DNA from: Coprinus comatus
Taxonomy: Eukaryota; Basidiomycota; Agaricomycetes; Agaricales; Agaricaceae
Assembly: GCA_034638255.1 (NCBI GenBank)
Contig: JAWPGT010000014.1
Coordinates: 558,001 to 622,000, forward strand
DNA length: 64,000 bases
Direction of reading: 5' to 3'
Position 1 is the stretch's first letter; each line of letters begins with the position of its first letter. Under the pieces are notes generated by a model. The model was not told the DNA's origin. It saw nothing but the letters and a program-made list of their open reading frames with translations, and did not search any database. Positions 13,150 to 27,564 of the stretch are shown here, piece after piece. The translations under genes and the position numbers were made by a program.

Positions 13150-14982
13150 ATGACTTTTGCTGCGAACGTTGTCGACGAGGAGACTCCTCTTCTCCCTGCG
13201 ATCGAGGCGCCGCACCCGAGGCAAAAACCCAATCCCCTTCCTGTGTTTCAGCTTGGCATCATCTTGTTCATGCAACTATGTGAACCTATCACAAGCCAGT
13301 CAATTTATCCCTACATTAACCAAGTATGTGTCTCTTGCCTACGCTTCCATAAAGTAGACGATGATAATGGCTTGTTTTAATAGCTTATCAGTGAGTTGGA
13401 CATTACGGGAGGGGATGAGCGAAAAGTTGGATACTATGCAGGCTTGATCGTAAGTTTGATTGCAACTTTTTTTGTTCAGATACCCCTAAATGAATGCTAT
13501 CTAGGAATCTCTCTTTTTTGCAACGGAAGCCTTGACTGTGCTACAGTGGAGCCGACTATCGGACCATGCGGGTCGTAAACCGGTCTTACTCATTGGACTG
13601 GTTGGTACGGTGATTTCGATGCTGGGATTTGGTCTATCTAGGACATTTTGGGGATTGGTTCTCAGGTGAGTGAATCAATGCCGCTTGTTGATTATCCATT
13701 CTCAGGGAGCATATAGCCGTTGTCTCTGTGGACTTCTTAATGGAAATATCGGCAAGTAATATGTATTCCGGACCATCAAATCCACTTAATGCTTAGTAGG
13801 CGTGATGAAAAGTGTTATGGGAGAGTTGACTGATTCGACTAACCGGGCAGAGGGATTTGCGCTGATGCCCGTAGTCTGGGCTGCAGGCTCAACAATTGGG
13901 CAAGTTTTCTATTCCCGTGTGTACGATATGTGTTCTGACCAGAAAACAATGGCAGACCCTTGATGGGTGGTTCTTTATCAAAACCTTACGAACGCTTCCC
14001 TTTAATATTTACATCAACTTTCTGGAAAGACTATCCTTATTTTCTACCTTGCGTGGCAACATCAAGCTTCGTCTTCGGTTCCATTATAGTAACAGCACTA
14101 TTTTTTAAAGAGGTCTGCATCATTTCTTTATCTCAATGATAAATGAAGGATAATATGCCTGACATCTTGCTCTTTCTAGACCGTACCCAAGCGCAAACGA
14201 ACAATTTCAGTGACATCTAATACCGAACTAAATGATTCTAAGGAAGAGAAACCCCTTCCACTTCGCGAAATCTTTGTCTATCCCGTGATCATATCCGTAT
14301 TGAATTATGTTACTCTCGCCTTCCTCAATATCTCCTTAAATGCTCTTCTTCCACTTTTCTTCGCCATGCCTGTGGAATTGGGTGGTCTTGGGTTCAAGCC
14401 TGCTACCATTGGCTACGCCTGCGGTTCCTATGGTGCTTTGACAGGAATCATTAATATATTTTTCTTCTCAAGAATCATTCGCCGTTTCGGCGAGAAGTTT
14501 ACCTTCGTCTATGGCATGATGGTCTTTCCTCCTATCTTCATCCTGATGCCTATCATAAATATTTGCGCTCGCCAATGGGGAATTGGTCCTTTGGTTTGGA
14601 CTCTCGTAGCCTTGGTGTTATTTTTAATGGTTTTCATGGATATGGCTTACGGTTAGTCTTATCGCACGACCTATAATTATTATCGGCGGAAGGACCTCTT
14701 CTGACAACCTTCGAATTTCTAGGAAGCATATTTATATTTGTCACAGCATCAGCTCCAAACAAACGTTCCCTCGGGGCCACAAATGGCTTGTCCCAGATGA
14801 CAGTTTCAATTGCACGGGCAATTGGACCGGCACTGTCAACCTCCCTTTTCTCATACTCCCTCCAATATAACATTCTAGGAGGATATGGGGTTTATGGGCT
14901 CATGATTATCCTTTCTCTTATGTCGCTTATCATTGCTAACCAGCTGCCTGCGCAGGTCTGGAAAGAAAAAGACGAGAACTGA
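13150..14982 (+). CDS. MFS transporter C, with two GC-AG introns
   Basis: Eight exons: 13150-13323, 13384-13449, 13505-13665, 13717-13751, 13800-13899, 13956-14112, 14180-14651 and 14723-14982. The domain order matches copies A and B: IYPYINQ, GGDERKVGYYAGL, SRLSDHAGRKPVLLIG (motif A with Lys for the second Arg), GVMKSVMGELTDS, GPLMGG, then the second half ending QLPAQVWKEKDEN. Two introns (13752-13799 and 13900-13955) start with GCAAGT instead of GT, and both restore the expected GNIG|V and TIG|P junctions. The intron that splits AE|ITD in A and B is absent, while extra introns occur in the N-terminal half. Substrate is unknown. Confidence 0.87.
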
Positions 14983-15526
14983 ATCACTTGATTCTTCTTG
15001 TCAATAGAAGTATGTATTCTCCTCGGCTCCTTTTCTTTTTTTCTTTTTCCTCTTGGGTTTGCAACTTACTATCCCGGTTCGATGTTCCAATGCTCCTTTT
15101 CTGTGCGGGGTTTTCCATGATAACGAATTCACGTGCGCCACAACGACGTATACTTGTTTAATGATCTAAATGAATACATACAAACTTTTATTGCGCGGAC
15201 AATGCGCTGATGTTCTCCTTTAAACCTATTCAGTGATCAGTTCGTCTTCGACACGGAGATAATTTTTGGAAAGCGAAAAACCGAGCTCAAAAGGTTCTTG
15301 TTAAGTGGTTATCTGTTTCCATTTCATTAAATTGTATTTTGGGTTTGTTTTATCTACATCAACGAGGTACAGTTTTTATCATGGCGAAGGTAAACCCACT
15401 TAACATTGTCAAGATAGGATCTGATTTCTATTTTAGTAGGGGGCAACAGTTGGTTTTGGTATGTATATTGTAGGGTGTGTAATAATGGTAACTGGTTTAT
15501 TTCTTTTTAAACCATTCAATGTAGAT
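14983..15526. other. Intergenic after MFS C
   Basis: About 540 bp of T-rich sequence downstream of the transporter array. No gene, hairpin or repeat was recognised. Confidence 0.5.
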
Positions 15527-15820
15527 CTAAGACATACCATCAACATCTACAACCCAATGCTCCTCATTCATAAATTCTGGCTCGTCGCCACCACTTCGAA
15601 GTATAAGTCTGCCAATATCCTCAAAAAAGATACCAATTGATGCGCAATCGTCACTACGTAGGTCTGGTAGGGCCGAGTACGAATGTTGAATTGATACACA
15701 TGTTTCCAATCCCGTTCCCCATTCATGAGTAATAATTTCCACTCGTGCTTTCATTCCTATAAGTACCTGGTACTTCGCAGCTTCGGAGTCGGAAAATCTC
15801 CTCTGACGATGTTCTTCCAT
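15527..15820 (-). CDS. Small hypothetical protein, 97 aa
   Basis: A single-exon frame with ATG at 15820 encodes an acidic 97-residue protein. The composition is balanced and protein-like, with alternating hydrophobic and charged residues (GMKARVEIITHEW, GIFFEDIGRLIL) and an acidic C-terminal half ending VVDVDGMS. No signal peptide, membrane span or known domain was recognised. It stands alone between the transporter array and the esterases. It could be a real small gene or a chance frame. Confidence 0.35.
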   Translation of the reverse strand: MEEHRQRRFSDSEAAKYQVLIGMKARVEIITHEWGTGLETCVSIQHSYSALPDLRSDDCASIGIFFEDIGRLILRSGGDEPEFMNEEHWVVDVDGMS

Positions 15821-16765
15821 CGTTCCTTTACGTTATGACGACGAAACACCCATTCTTCCTATTCCTTTTGAGTATATGTCGCTGACGAGTCTAGCTTTCG
15901 ACATCTAGGTTCTTTTTGTAGGGTTTTTACTAGACATAGCCAGATATGACGCACCTTTGTCGTGTGATAAAAGTCTGAAATGTTCTGTTCAAGGCTTTTT
16001 TTCAAGTTACTGGAAAAACAAATAGACATACTAGCCTTACGGCCACAATGCTTCTGTGATTCATATGATTCATTATATCAATGAGCAACTCGTTGGGCAG
16101 CGAAAAAATATTGTGTTCAGGGCTGGTATGATTACTGTCCATCACGAACCGAGGTGTTTAGTGGAAAGCCATTACTGCAGAATTCAAATAAGCTCGTAGG
16201 ACCAGGTGGGCTGAAGCAGGAATGGTTACAATTTGACTAGACCCGGGTTGAGGAGAGGTGATAATACGGCCGTTGTACAAGTAGGAACACTGAAATCACC
16301 AAGATTGGTGGTCGTTGGGGTGCATGTGCTAGAATCTTGTACACATGTGTAAATATGTATGCAAGTAACTCTAATTGGCATTTTCTCGTTGAGTGCTTCT
16401 GTTGATGAATATTCCTCAAATATTCCCGTTTTTTGAAACAATATTGGGGTGTAGAGCTTGAGAAATCAGTCAAAATAAATCCCAGGTCTCACTCACCCTC
16501 TTAGTTGAAAGAGGTTGTTGGTAGTTAGAAGTTGATCACTAGAGGAACAGATTCGTATACAACAGAGGATAATGATCGTGAAGTACATGAGGTCGCAGGC
16601 CTTATTTCAAAGCGAAGCCAAACTAGTAGCACCCATTGAGAATATATTGATTGTGTGGTAGCATTACAAATTCCGAAAAGCAAATTCTGTTTCAGACTCT
16701 TCCAGTAAATTTTTTTTTTTCATGTTTCTTTAATCCTTGGTGAACCGGACTTATTTGCTATTTAT
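15821..16765. other. Intergenic before carboxylesterase 1
   Basis: About 950 bp downstream of the first carboxylesterase (minus strand). Frames near 16226-16473 overlap one another and look like chance. No gene supported. Confidence 0.5.
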
Positions 16766-19290
16766 TTATTGGGCAGACAATGCGCTTACGCTTTCCCAGA
16801 AACTATAACCATTATATTAGCACATTTACATTGAAATGTAGTCCGTAGTAAAGGTAATAGATAACTCACCTACAACGTTCCAAAAGTTCTCCATCTGTGG
16901 TGGTAGGGCGTAAGACCGGTTCATCTGTTTCCGTTTTATTGAACAACATTTCCGTTCTCTGCTGGTCATTCCATTTATCCCAACGAGGTACAGCATTTGT
17001 TGGGTCCCATTTGACATTCGGGTCAAGTGACATTGCAAAGTTAAGGAAGGATTGAGCGAAACCGTTCACGAAGGTTGGATTTTTATATGGTGGTCCCTCT
17101 ATACTGAGAAACGGGAGCGGTGTTAGATGTCGGATGGGTAGTTTAAGAATATCATCAATAATAACATACTGAGGGAAGTAATAAACAACATCGTCACCAT
17201 GTCCTCCAGGAGGCACTGCGAATTCGCTCTATCATTTGATGAATGTGAGACTTTTTTGAGTAAATTGTTAGTGGCCCGCTAACCTTGAATCCTTTATCTT
17301 TGAATGCACGAAGCAAGAAATAAGTCGGACAGATGAATATCGCTGCAAAGTGGTCAATATTATAGCAGAGTGAATATCAAAGAAAACGATCTCTCACATT
17401 CCCCCATAATCAACGTAGCTTGAAAAATGGGTTTCCCCAGATTTTCGTATTGAGCAGAGGCTGTTCTAACTTCTCTATCCCGGAATAATGGAAAGAGGTT
17501 GGCAACATATTCCGGAGTCTTGACGGTTGGAGCGGTGCTCATGTCCACGAAGAGCGCCCCTTCAAAGGTGTTGGTGACTGCAAGAACTGCTTGCTAGATA
17601 ACACAGACATGATAAACGTGAGCACATGAGAAATGGTTATGTTTCCGTTAACCTACTCCATTAACCTTACCCTCTTGCAGCAGTTGTATGGGCCGCTTGG
17701 TGATAAATCGTCCATCAACAACTGGTACGAAGAGGAAAGTGCCGAAAAAGCCGCTGTCACCAATACTTGCATGTGCTGCTTGTAAGTCATTCACATCCGC
17801 ATTCCTTAGGCACTCCAAACTATCTTTCGAAGAGGAGCATCTGAAACAAGGTCAATGTGTGCGTTTCCAGAGAAATTATAATACATACCCTGTAGCTTTA
17901 ACGACCTCAGAGTATAATTGCTAATATATAGTAGTCTCTTAGCCGTTTGAACAACAAACTGTATCAACATAAGAGATTTCACCTCAGGAATTCTGTCGTT
18001 GAAACGGTATTGAGAAGGGAGAAAGGTTGAACTGGTGATGGCTGCCCGGAAGAGAGGGGGATTTGTTTTCCCATCGTTGGCTATAACATGTTGGAGAACA
18101 GAACCAGCGCCTGTACCAAAGTACCAAAACATGAATAACTATCACTCGCTTCTCATCACTAACGCACCAGCAGATTCTCCCCAGATAGTCACTTTGTTAG
18201 GATCACCATTGAATTTACTGATCTGGAAATCTACGCGTCAGAACCCTAGATAAATATGTGTTGAAATGAAATGTTACTGACATGCCGTTGGACCCATTGT
18301 AGCGCAAATTGTTGATCCACTATAAAGAAGGTAGGTCAATGGGATTGAAAGTGACGACCATGGTGGGACAAGAGATAATACGTACTAAGTCCCACATTGA
18401 GCGCTCCGTTGTCATGAACTTTTTGACCAGGGAGAAATCCAAATAGCCCGAGACGATATTGGATGATAACAGCAACAACTCCTCCTCCCGCTTCTCGAAC
18501 AAGATCACCACCATCGAATATATCGGTTCCCGAAAAACCTGAAGCACTACCTGCCATGTAACCTCCACTATTTAATATGTACAATCAATGTATGCTCTCA
18601 GTTGCGATAATATTTCGAGGGGAGAACTTACCCATGAATCCAAACAACAACAGGAAGGTTTTGTTCGTTCGAATCCGGTGTGAGGACACTGTAACAACAT
18701 ATTTAACATTGATCATATCCATGTTACCACAGAATTTGAGAAAATAAACATACTTCAAGAACAAACAATCCTCAGAAAGGATAGGAACAGCATCTTGTCG
18801 ACGATGCAAGGTTTCATGTTGATGATACTCCGCATCACGTTTACTGTTTCTTGGATTGCTATCTAAAGGAAAAGGTGCCGTCGCTTGGTTTCCTTGCCCA
18901 GCTTCCCAACATCGATTAGGGAAAGCATTAGCTTTTTGAACACCAGGGGTAGCTTTGGGTAATTGGGGCTCCCGCCATCTCAAACTACCTAATATTTTCG
19001 AAATTTCAAGGCTTCAATATATGATACAATGAACTGAGCCGAATGATATACCCAAAATACTCACCTGTAGGAGCATCTGCAAAGCGCATTCCAAGAAACT
19101 CCACAATTCCCGTTTGATTATTTAATGTTCCCTGATACTTTGCATATCCCAAATCCACTATAGTATTCGTAGCCTGAGCCACAGCAATCGAGGAAAACAA
19201 AAGTATCGCGCCAACGCGACTAGCATACCAACGGAGACTCATGTTAATTCGAGGGAAGGGAGGTATCGATCGCTTGGTGAGTAATACCAT
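16766..19290 (-). CDS. Secreted type-B carboxylesterase 1
   Basis: A multi-exon gene of the alpha/beta-hydrolase fold (COesterase family), probably extracellular and hydrolysing carboxylic esters. The N-terminus carries a signal-like segment (YASRVGAILLFSSIAVAQA). Then come GMRFADAPTG, LRWREPQLPK, SEDCLFL, the oxyanion loop WIHGGGY, IQYRLGLFGFLPG, and the nucleophile elbow GESAGAGS near 18170, split by an intron after the G. The catalytic His is likely in GGHGDDVVYYFP. Clear edges include exon 18632-18688 and a short last exon 16766-16802 encoding FWESVSALSAQ. ATG 19242 (MSLRWYAS) is an alternative start; 19290 matches the MV-LT start of the paralogue. It lies head-to-tail with carboxylesterase 2. 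The exact natural substrate cannot be read from sequence. Confidence 0.87.
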
Positions 19291-20189
19291 GGTCTTTATA
19301 TTGTGGTTTCAAGAGACCTTCCCTTCTCATGGTTGTACCTTGACAACCTCCATCTCGGAATTGTTTTCACTATTCTGCGCGTCATAGCCACCGTATTCGC
19401 GCAATATCTAGAAATGAGTGTCAGTTTTAACACTAACACGTCCCGAAATAGGACATCCGTGTTTCGTTAATGAATACCTATGAGGAATTCCACTACATGT
19501 GGGTAATAACAGAACTCTCACGAGATATCTTCTTAAGCCCCTCGGCCAACAATTTTGATATTGATTGATCCATTAAATAGACACGTCCATGTGAGCTTGA
19601 GAATGTATTCCGGATGTTTTTCGGGTGGTAGCAACTGCAGTGAGTACAACGCGAGTTGGTACCATGAGAGTAAAGGAACAAGATAAAAATAGGCATTCGT
19701 GAATAATTTTAGCGCGGAATTATCGGTTTCTCGGAAGTGCCGTGTTACCCATGCGCACTTTTTTCTTTTTTTCCCAATGTAACCTCCTTTCCCTGGTTTG
19801 AGCTTCGCAACCAGTTACGATGTCAGCATTGGTGAGGACACCTAAACTTGTGACTGAACCTGCGAGTGTTCACGGCAAGCTACTGGATTCAGCAACCGCT
19901 TTTTTCCCGCCTACTCAACAATTGCGGAAAAGCCGACCTTCATTATAAAGTCTGAAGGGACTTGTTATATACACCCTACATTGTAAATTCGGCAGGTGCA
20001 ATTTAATACAAATGCACATTTCCGTCTCATATAGAGTAAAAAAGACAGTTCAAACAATAACTGTTTATAACTTGGATCTCTGTGAGCTACATACATGATC
20101 CAATACTCGTAATCTCTGAGAAACTTCGCCACAAAAAAAAAACTTCACTGATGTGTAAAAGACCCCAAACTTTCCCAAACACTAATACA
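19291..20189. other. Intergenic between the two carboxylesterases
   Basis: About 900 bp holding the promoter of carboxylesterase 1 and the 3' region of carboxylesterase 2. A TATAAAG-like sequence lies a few bases upstream of the 19290 start on the minus strand. No gene recognised. Confidence 0.45.
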
Positions 20190-22704
<2,515 letters not shown>

Positions 22705-23710
22705 AGAGAGTAATTACTTCAGTTGTGGATGACGCAGCACAAGTGTTTCTTGGGTCAAGGAAGGAGTGAAAGTAGTAAGCTGCAGAGGAAAGCAAGGTGC
22801 CGGGAGCTTGAAACTTGAAGGTGTGACTCATTATTAGGATATCACGCTAGTTACTGACAGCAATGGCATGTATCAGACTTAGATCATTCAAGCTGATATA
22901 TCGCCGCGATACGTCAGATGTGTAGTAAGCATCACTTTTCTTGTATTGAAACTGGTGGAGTTGATCTTATTATTTATAATGTACCGTAATTATGGTTGGG
23001 TTGATTGACGAGGGGACGAATATAAGGTATACACTGTACAGATCAGTGATGAGCAAGTCATTGACTTGCTCATCACTGATGAGAAAACTAGTCAACGGGT
23101 CTCGACACCGTTAACAATGCTGACGACGCGTGAGAATGCGAGAATGGTCAAGTCAATAGTCATTGGACTTTCATTAAAGTGAATTAACCAAGTCAAAGTC
23201 AAGTGAATTGACTTGGTCACTTGATTCATCACTGGACAAAAATAAATCATCCCTAAATTCTAAAAATATCGCTGCCATGACATCAACCGGCAAATGACCG
23301 GCAAATCCTATACCACACAACACACAAACCAACCGTAATTTAAACATTTAGATTTTACTTACAACAACTTCTTATTTACAAAACAACGCCACAGACTCCG
23401 ACTTGAAAAAAGCACGGCTCTCCCACCCCAACATACTTTTTTTTAAATGAAGCAAATCTCAAAGGATCATCAAAACAACCGATATCCCCAAAAAATTACT
23501 CAACCAGAAACCCAAAATATGAAAACCAAAAACCAAAAACACAACCTTCAACATCAACACCCAAAAAAAATCCAAGTACACGAACCAAGTTATTGCGCTA
23601 AGCGTGTATGTGCACAAAAAATAAGGTCCTCACACCAAATATATTCTTTTGCAGATATATTTATATATTGCAGGCAATAAAACCTCCCAACTTCCAAAAA
23701 AAAACTCCTA
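22705..23710. other. Intergenic with palindromic element
   Basis: About 1 kb upstream of carboxylesterase 2. It contains the 39-bp palindrome and related CAAGTCA repeats annotated separately. The remainder up to 23700 is A-rich and has no supportable gene. Confidence 0.5.
23042..23234. repeat. Palindrome-bearing, possible MITE-like element
   Basis: Positions 23042-23060 and 23062-23080 are perfect 19-bp inverted copies around one central T. The outer CAGTGATGA (23044-23052) is repeated inverted as TCATCACTG at 23226-23234, so the block of about 190 bp has matching ends. Inside, ACCAAGTCAA (23187-23196) pairs with TTGACTTGGT (23208-23217), and AGTCA/TGACT words recur. The arm sequence ACTTGCTCATCACTG occurs again at about 24580-24594. 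No clear target-site duplication was seen and there is no coding capacity, so a non-autonomous transposable element is inferred, not shown. Confidence 0.5.
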
Positions 23711-24418
23711 TCATTTCTTCCCGCTTTTCGGTGATTCTGCCAAAGGTCTAAATCCGCCATCGGATGACTGGCCCGATTTAGGTGGCCGGCCACTTCCTAA
23801 TCCACTAAGGAGCGCTCCTGAAGGTGCAGCAGGGGGAGTACCAGGCGATGAAGGACCATCACCTGGTGTTGGGGGATTACTAGATCGCCGCTTTCCCAAG
23901 AGATTTAGACTCCATCGCTTCTTTTTTAGAGAAGGTGGCATGGGAGGAGGGGTGGATGGTGTATTTGATGAACTCCTGAATTTGGGTGGGATAAGATTAA
24001 AAATGGTTGTAGAACTTGGTGGCGGTAGTTCCGAGGGAGGTATAGAGTGAATCGGAGGATGCGGCAGTGGATAAGGAGGAGATCCGGGACGATTAAATGA
24101 AGGATAAGGGGGTGAAAAGGAGGGAGCCTCTGGAGAAGTTTCTGGGAAGGGATATTCAAAAGGTGTGTTGGTGTTTGTGTGAGCAAATGGAGTGCCGATG
24201 ATGTTTGTGGATGGTGAATGCAACTCGATGTCAGGGAGAGTAGTACGAAGAGCAGTCATGTTGATTGTGCCGGGTGGGGGAGATCTGGAAGGACGACAGG
24301 AAGAAGTAGACTGGGTATCATCTTGAGAAGATTTATTATCTTCAATGACGGCAGTGACGTTTTGCTCCACCTGACCGTTGCTTTCCTGGGGATAGGTAGT
24401 TTCGGCGTTGTTTGCCAT
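23711..24418 (-). CDS. Proline/serine-rich hypothetical protein
   Basis: An uninterrupted 235-aa frame from ATG 24418. The product is intrinsically disordered, with long Pro/Ser/Thr runs in the middle, a basic patch KKKRWSLNLLGKRRSS around residues 165-180, and a Gly/Ser/Lys tail. There is no signal peptide or membrane span. The basic KKKRWSL-type patch in a disordered protein could be a membrane-, nucleus- or kinase-directed motif, but no function is known to me. The reading frame stays open through low-complexity sequence and the start context is clean, so the gene is likely real. Confidence 0.6.
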   Translation of the reverse strand: MANNAETTYPQESNGQVEQNVTAVIEDNKSSQDDTQSTSSCRPSRSPPPGTINMTALRTTLPDIELHSPSTNIIGTPFAHTNTNTPFEYPFPETSPEAPSFSPPYPSFNRPGSPPYPLPHPPIHSIPPSELPPPSSTTIFNLIPPKFRSSSNTPSTPPPMPPSLKKKRWSLNLLGKRRSSNPPTPGDGPSSPGTPPAAPSGALLSGLGSGRPPKSGQSSDGGFRPLAESPKSGKK

Positions 24419-25802
24419 CTTGTCGGTTGAGAAGAAGAAAAGATCAAAGTGACTTTCACATGGTCGTCACGTCTGCCACGAACCCTGTTCAGTATTTACC
24501 CCACTGCCGTCCGCCATTTCTCTTTGACGTCTCTCAAGAATATTCTATTGCATCTCGCATAATCCTAATTTCGTCATCACTTGCTCATCACTGCGTCACA
24601 CGCATAGGCTGCATATGCTCCACACGTCAATTTTTTTTTTCACCAGATAATCGGCATATACGCACTTATGAGTCCTTTCATATATTAAGCTCAAACTCAA
24701 GACCTAGCCTCGGCCCAGGCATAGGACTAGGCACTGTCTTCAAGCATCATGGGTATTTCATCGTTCAAGTCGCGGGCATACGTCGACCAGGCAGGGGAAA
24801 TGAGAAATGCGAGATATCATCGTTCGAAGTTGAATATCTCAACCAATCAACTGTTTTATACTCCCCATCGTCCACAGTCTAGAACGCCATCACGTGATGC
24901 TGTATTGGGTGGAGTAAGTGAGCAATCCCAACTCTCTTGAGTATTTGAGTCCTGAACATATGATAATTGAACTCAGACTACAATTCGAGCTATAGAACAG
25001 AAAACTAATTGTCTCTGACATTTCTCTGAAAATCATACCAACCATAAGAGTCATAGTAATGTCTACTAGTACTTTTTCATGCTCCCCAAGTCCAATCCAA
25101 GTACATATGAGCTCCCAAGTTCCAAGTCTGTTCCGTCATAAATGACGTGATTCTTCCAGTTTCCCATCAACAATATGAATGTGTTCTTGGCTCAAAATTC
25201 TAAAGTTATCTAGTTCTCATGATCATGGATATTGCCGATTTTGAGGTAAAGTTCATGGTGTTCGTGAAAGCCCAATGATTGCACCGTAACAGAGTATACT
25301 AGCAGTGTTCGCATATTTCAGTGTTCTTCAACTCATCTCATAGTCTTGGAGAACCCACGATCTAGGAATTGGATCGATATCAACATTATTGTGTCTTCCT
25401 CGATGTGATGCGAAATACCTCCGTAGATCGACGAGGATGTCAGGTCAAACCATCTGAGAGTTCCATCATTCTCGCCCTCTTCTAGGCCAACCGGCTAGTC
25501 AGAGCTTGGGACCAGGCCGAAGCGGTTTCAGGGGGGTAGATCCTAGCTTTCATGGAAGAATACAGTTTCCAGTAATAATTTGTAGTGGGACGCTGAGTCT
25601 AGCAAGAAAGGCAGTTTCCACTGATACTGGGGCTTTAAATACCTTAGTCTCGACTTTGATAAACAGTTTACACAAATGTCATTCATGATAAATAGTCTTG
25701 CACTATGAGTTAATTGTCATTTACCATTGGCTATAAGGTAAGAATTTGCCACTAGAAACGCATATCAGATTAAGAACTCGGCTCTTTAATGAGATGAGAC
25801 AC
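24419..25802. other. Intergenic between Pro-rich gene and cyanase
   Basis: About 1.4 kb without a supported gene. It includes a second copy of the palindrome-arm sequence at about 24580-24594. The other open frames overlap each other on both strands and show no coding features. Confidence 0.5.
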
Positions 25803-26591
25803 CTACTCAAATGTTAAAACAACCCTATCACCCTTTGGGTCTAGTTTCTTATCCACGGTAACCTTACAGTCAATCATCGACATAATACCATCACCAAACT
25901 AGGAAAAGGAAAAGGAATTAACGAGCGTGCTTCAGTGAAAACGGAGGTCATACGAGTGGATTACAATTACCTTTTCGTGAATGACGGCTTTGATAGGAGT
26001 CCCATAAACAAGGACAGCCTGACAACCAATGGTGAATAAGAAAATTCATTTCCATAAGTCCTTATATGCAGCCTTACCTCATACAAACGATAAAGAACTG
26101 GGTCATTTGGTGGCATAGGACCAATACCACGATTAGGCCACCAATGGTCACCAATTTCGTTCAAAGCCTGAGCAGCAGGTATATCCAGAATTTGGGAAAT
26201 TTGACGCAATTCTTCAGCGCTAAACTTGGCCTATACAATTCACAATATGCATTGGCGAACACTTTCGGATGAGTTGGAAATTTAGAACGGCAATAAGTAC
26301 CTGGCCATAGAAGGCTGCTGCAACCCATACTTCATCTTTACCAATAGCCTTGCCAATCTTCTCGAAACTGAGTCCTGTGCCAATCATATCGTACTTAAAT
26401 ATATGCATATATGCAATGGTTACACTTAAAAGAAATCCAGACCTGTGTTCGCTTTAGCTTTGAGAAGCATAGAGAGGACGGGTGGGAGATTCTCCAATGG
26501 TGGTGTATCGGACGAAACAGTCTTCTGAGAGGCAGAGTCAAAGTTGTTAACGACCACCAGATGTGTGTTAACTCACAACAGTATCAGACAT
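25803..26591 (-). CDS. cyn1: Cyanate hydratase (cyanase)
   Basis: Cyanase converts cyanate and bicarbonate to ammonia and CO2 in the cytosol. The first exon is short (26591-26577, MSDTV), then KTVSSDTPPLENLPPVLS, LLKAKANTGLSFEKIGKAIG, KDEVWVAAAFYGQ, FSAEELRQISQILDIP, GDHWWPNRGIGPMPPNDP and VLYRLYE. The last exon has FGDGIMSMIDCKVTVDKKLD and ends DRVVLTFE at 25803. The Arg and Glu of YRLYE and the Ser of GIMSMID match the known catalytic Arg, Glu and Ser of the bacterial enzyme. The helix-turn-helix-like N-terminal domain and the decamer-forming core are both complete, and no frameshift was found. It lies head-to-tail, 256 bp downstream of the SDHAF3 gene. Confidence 0.93.
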
Positions 26592-26847
26592 TGAGATGCA
26601 GATGGGGTGGTGAAAGAATGAGATAAGGATGTTTATAATTGCCCTCCCACCAGATTTAAGGATATTTATACGAGAGCGAAAGGAACAGTCAAACTGTTCA
26701 CACGTGATGAACCAATTTCCTGTGAGCAATATGACTCTACGTGATAGTGGAGCCATTTATATCAACGTCCAACTCAATTGGTTCAATAAATCGCCGATGA
26801 ACAAGAATATCTTGTCATACTTAAAGGGAATGCACAATCCCACAGGA

Positions 26848-27414
26848 TTATTGACCTTCTTGAACAGGCTTCCAGATATCCTTTGTTGAGTGCATAACCT
26901 CGTATAACTGTCCAAGTTGTTCCGCAGACATCTAACCCGACAATATTAAAAAAGCGAATATATCACAGGAAAGTAATTCAAGTACCTTTTCAAACACAGT
27001 AGGATCCAGTTTTTTCCCTCTATAAAAATTCCCTCCACCAAGCTCTGGCATTTGATCAAGATACATTTTCCATTGCGACAAAAAGCCAATGATATATGCG
27101 GGGTTGGTAACTTCTTTGTGACGCCGGAATTCTATACGGATGGTCAATAACTAAGGGCTGATAAAGCGACCTTACAAAGCACACCTGATTTCACATAAAC
27201 ATCTCCTAATGACCGCATCTCAGTTGGTAGGTTGCGGTGTGCACGCAAAAGTCGTCGGTATAGCCTGGAATTATGATGTCGATAGTTTGAATAAGGTAAC
27301 GAGGGAAATATTATGGTCGTACGGCAAGGGTGGTAAGAGGGTTGCACTTGCCTCTTGTAAATTCAGAGGCCTCTTCGTCGCGGATTTCGCTAGTCTAATC
27401 AGTGTCGAACGCAT
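26848..27414 (-). CDS. Succinate dehydrogenase assembly factor 3 (ACN9/SDHAF3)
   Basis: A mitochondrial LYR-motif protein needed for maturation of the iron-sulfur subunit of complex II. Exon 1 (27414-27323) encodes MRSTLIRLAKSATKRP... and ends LLPP; the intron restores PLYRRLLRAHRNLP with the LYR motif at the start of exon 2. Then come MRSLGDVYVKS|EFRRHKEVTNPAYIIGF, LSQWKMYLDQMPE, LDPTVFEKMSAEQLGQLYE and the end DIWKPVQEGQ. All are family hallmarks and the length of about 120 aa is typical. The Arg/Ser-rich N-terminus fits a mitochondrial targeting peptide. It reads without any frameshift. Confidence 0.92.
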
Positions 27415-27564
27415 GGTAATCCGCGCGAGAATATGGATGAATCTGGGGAAGTACTTGAAATCCGGCACAACCAGGATCCTTTATGTCACGTGAATATATT
27501 CTCACACACCTCAAATGACTCTGGAAATTATTCTTAATTAATGAGAGGACCGAGAAGTACAGCG

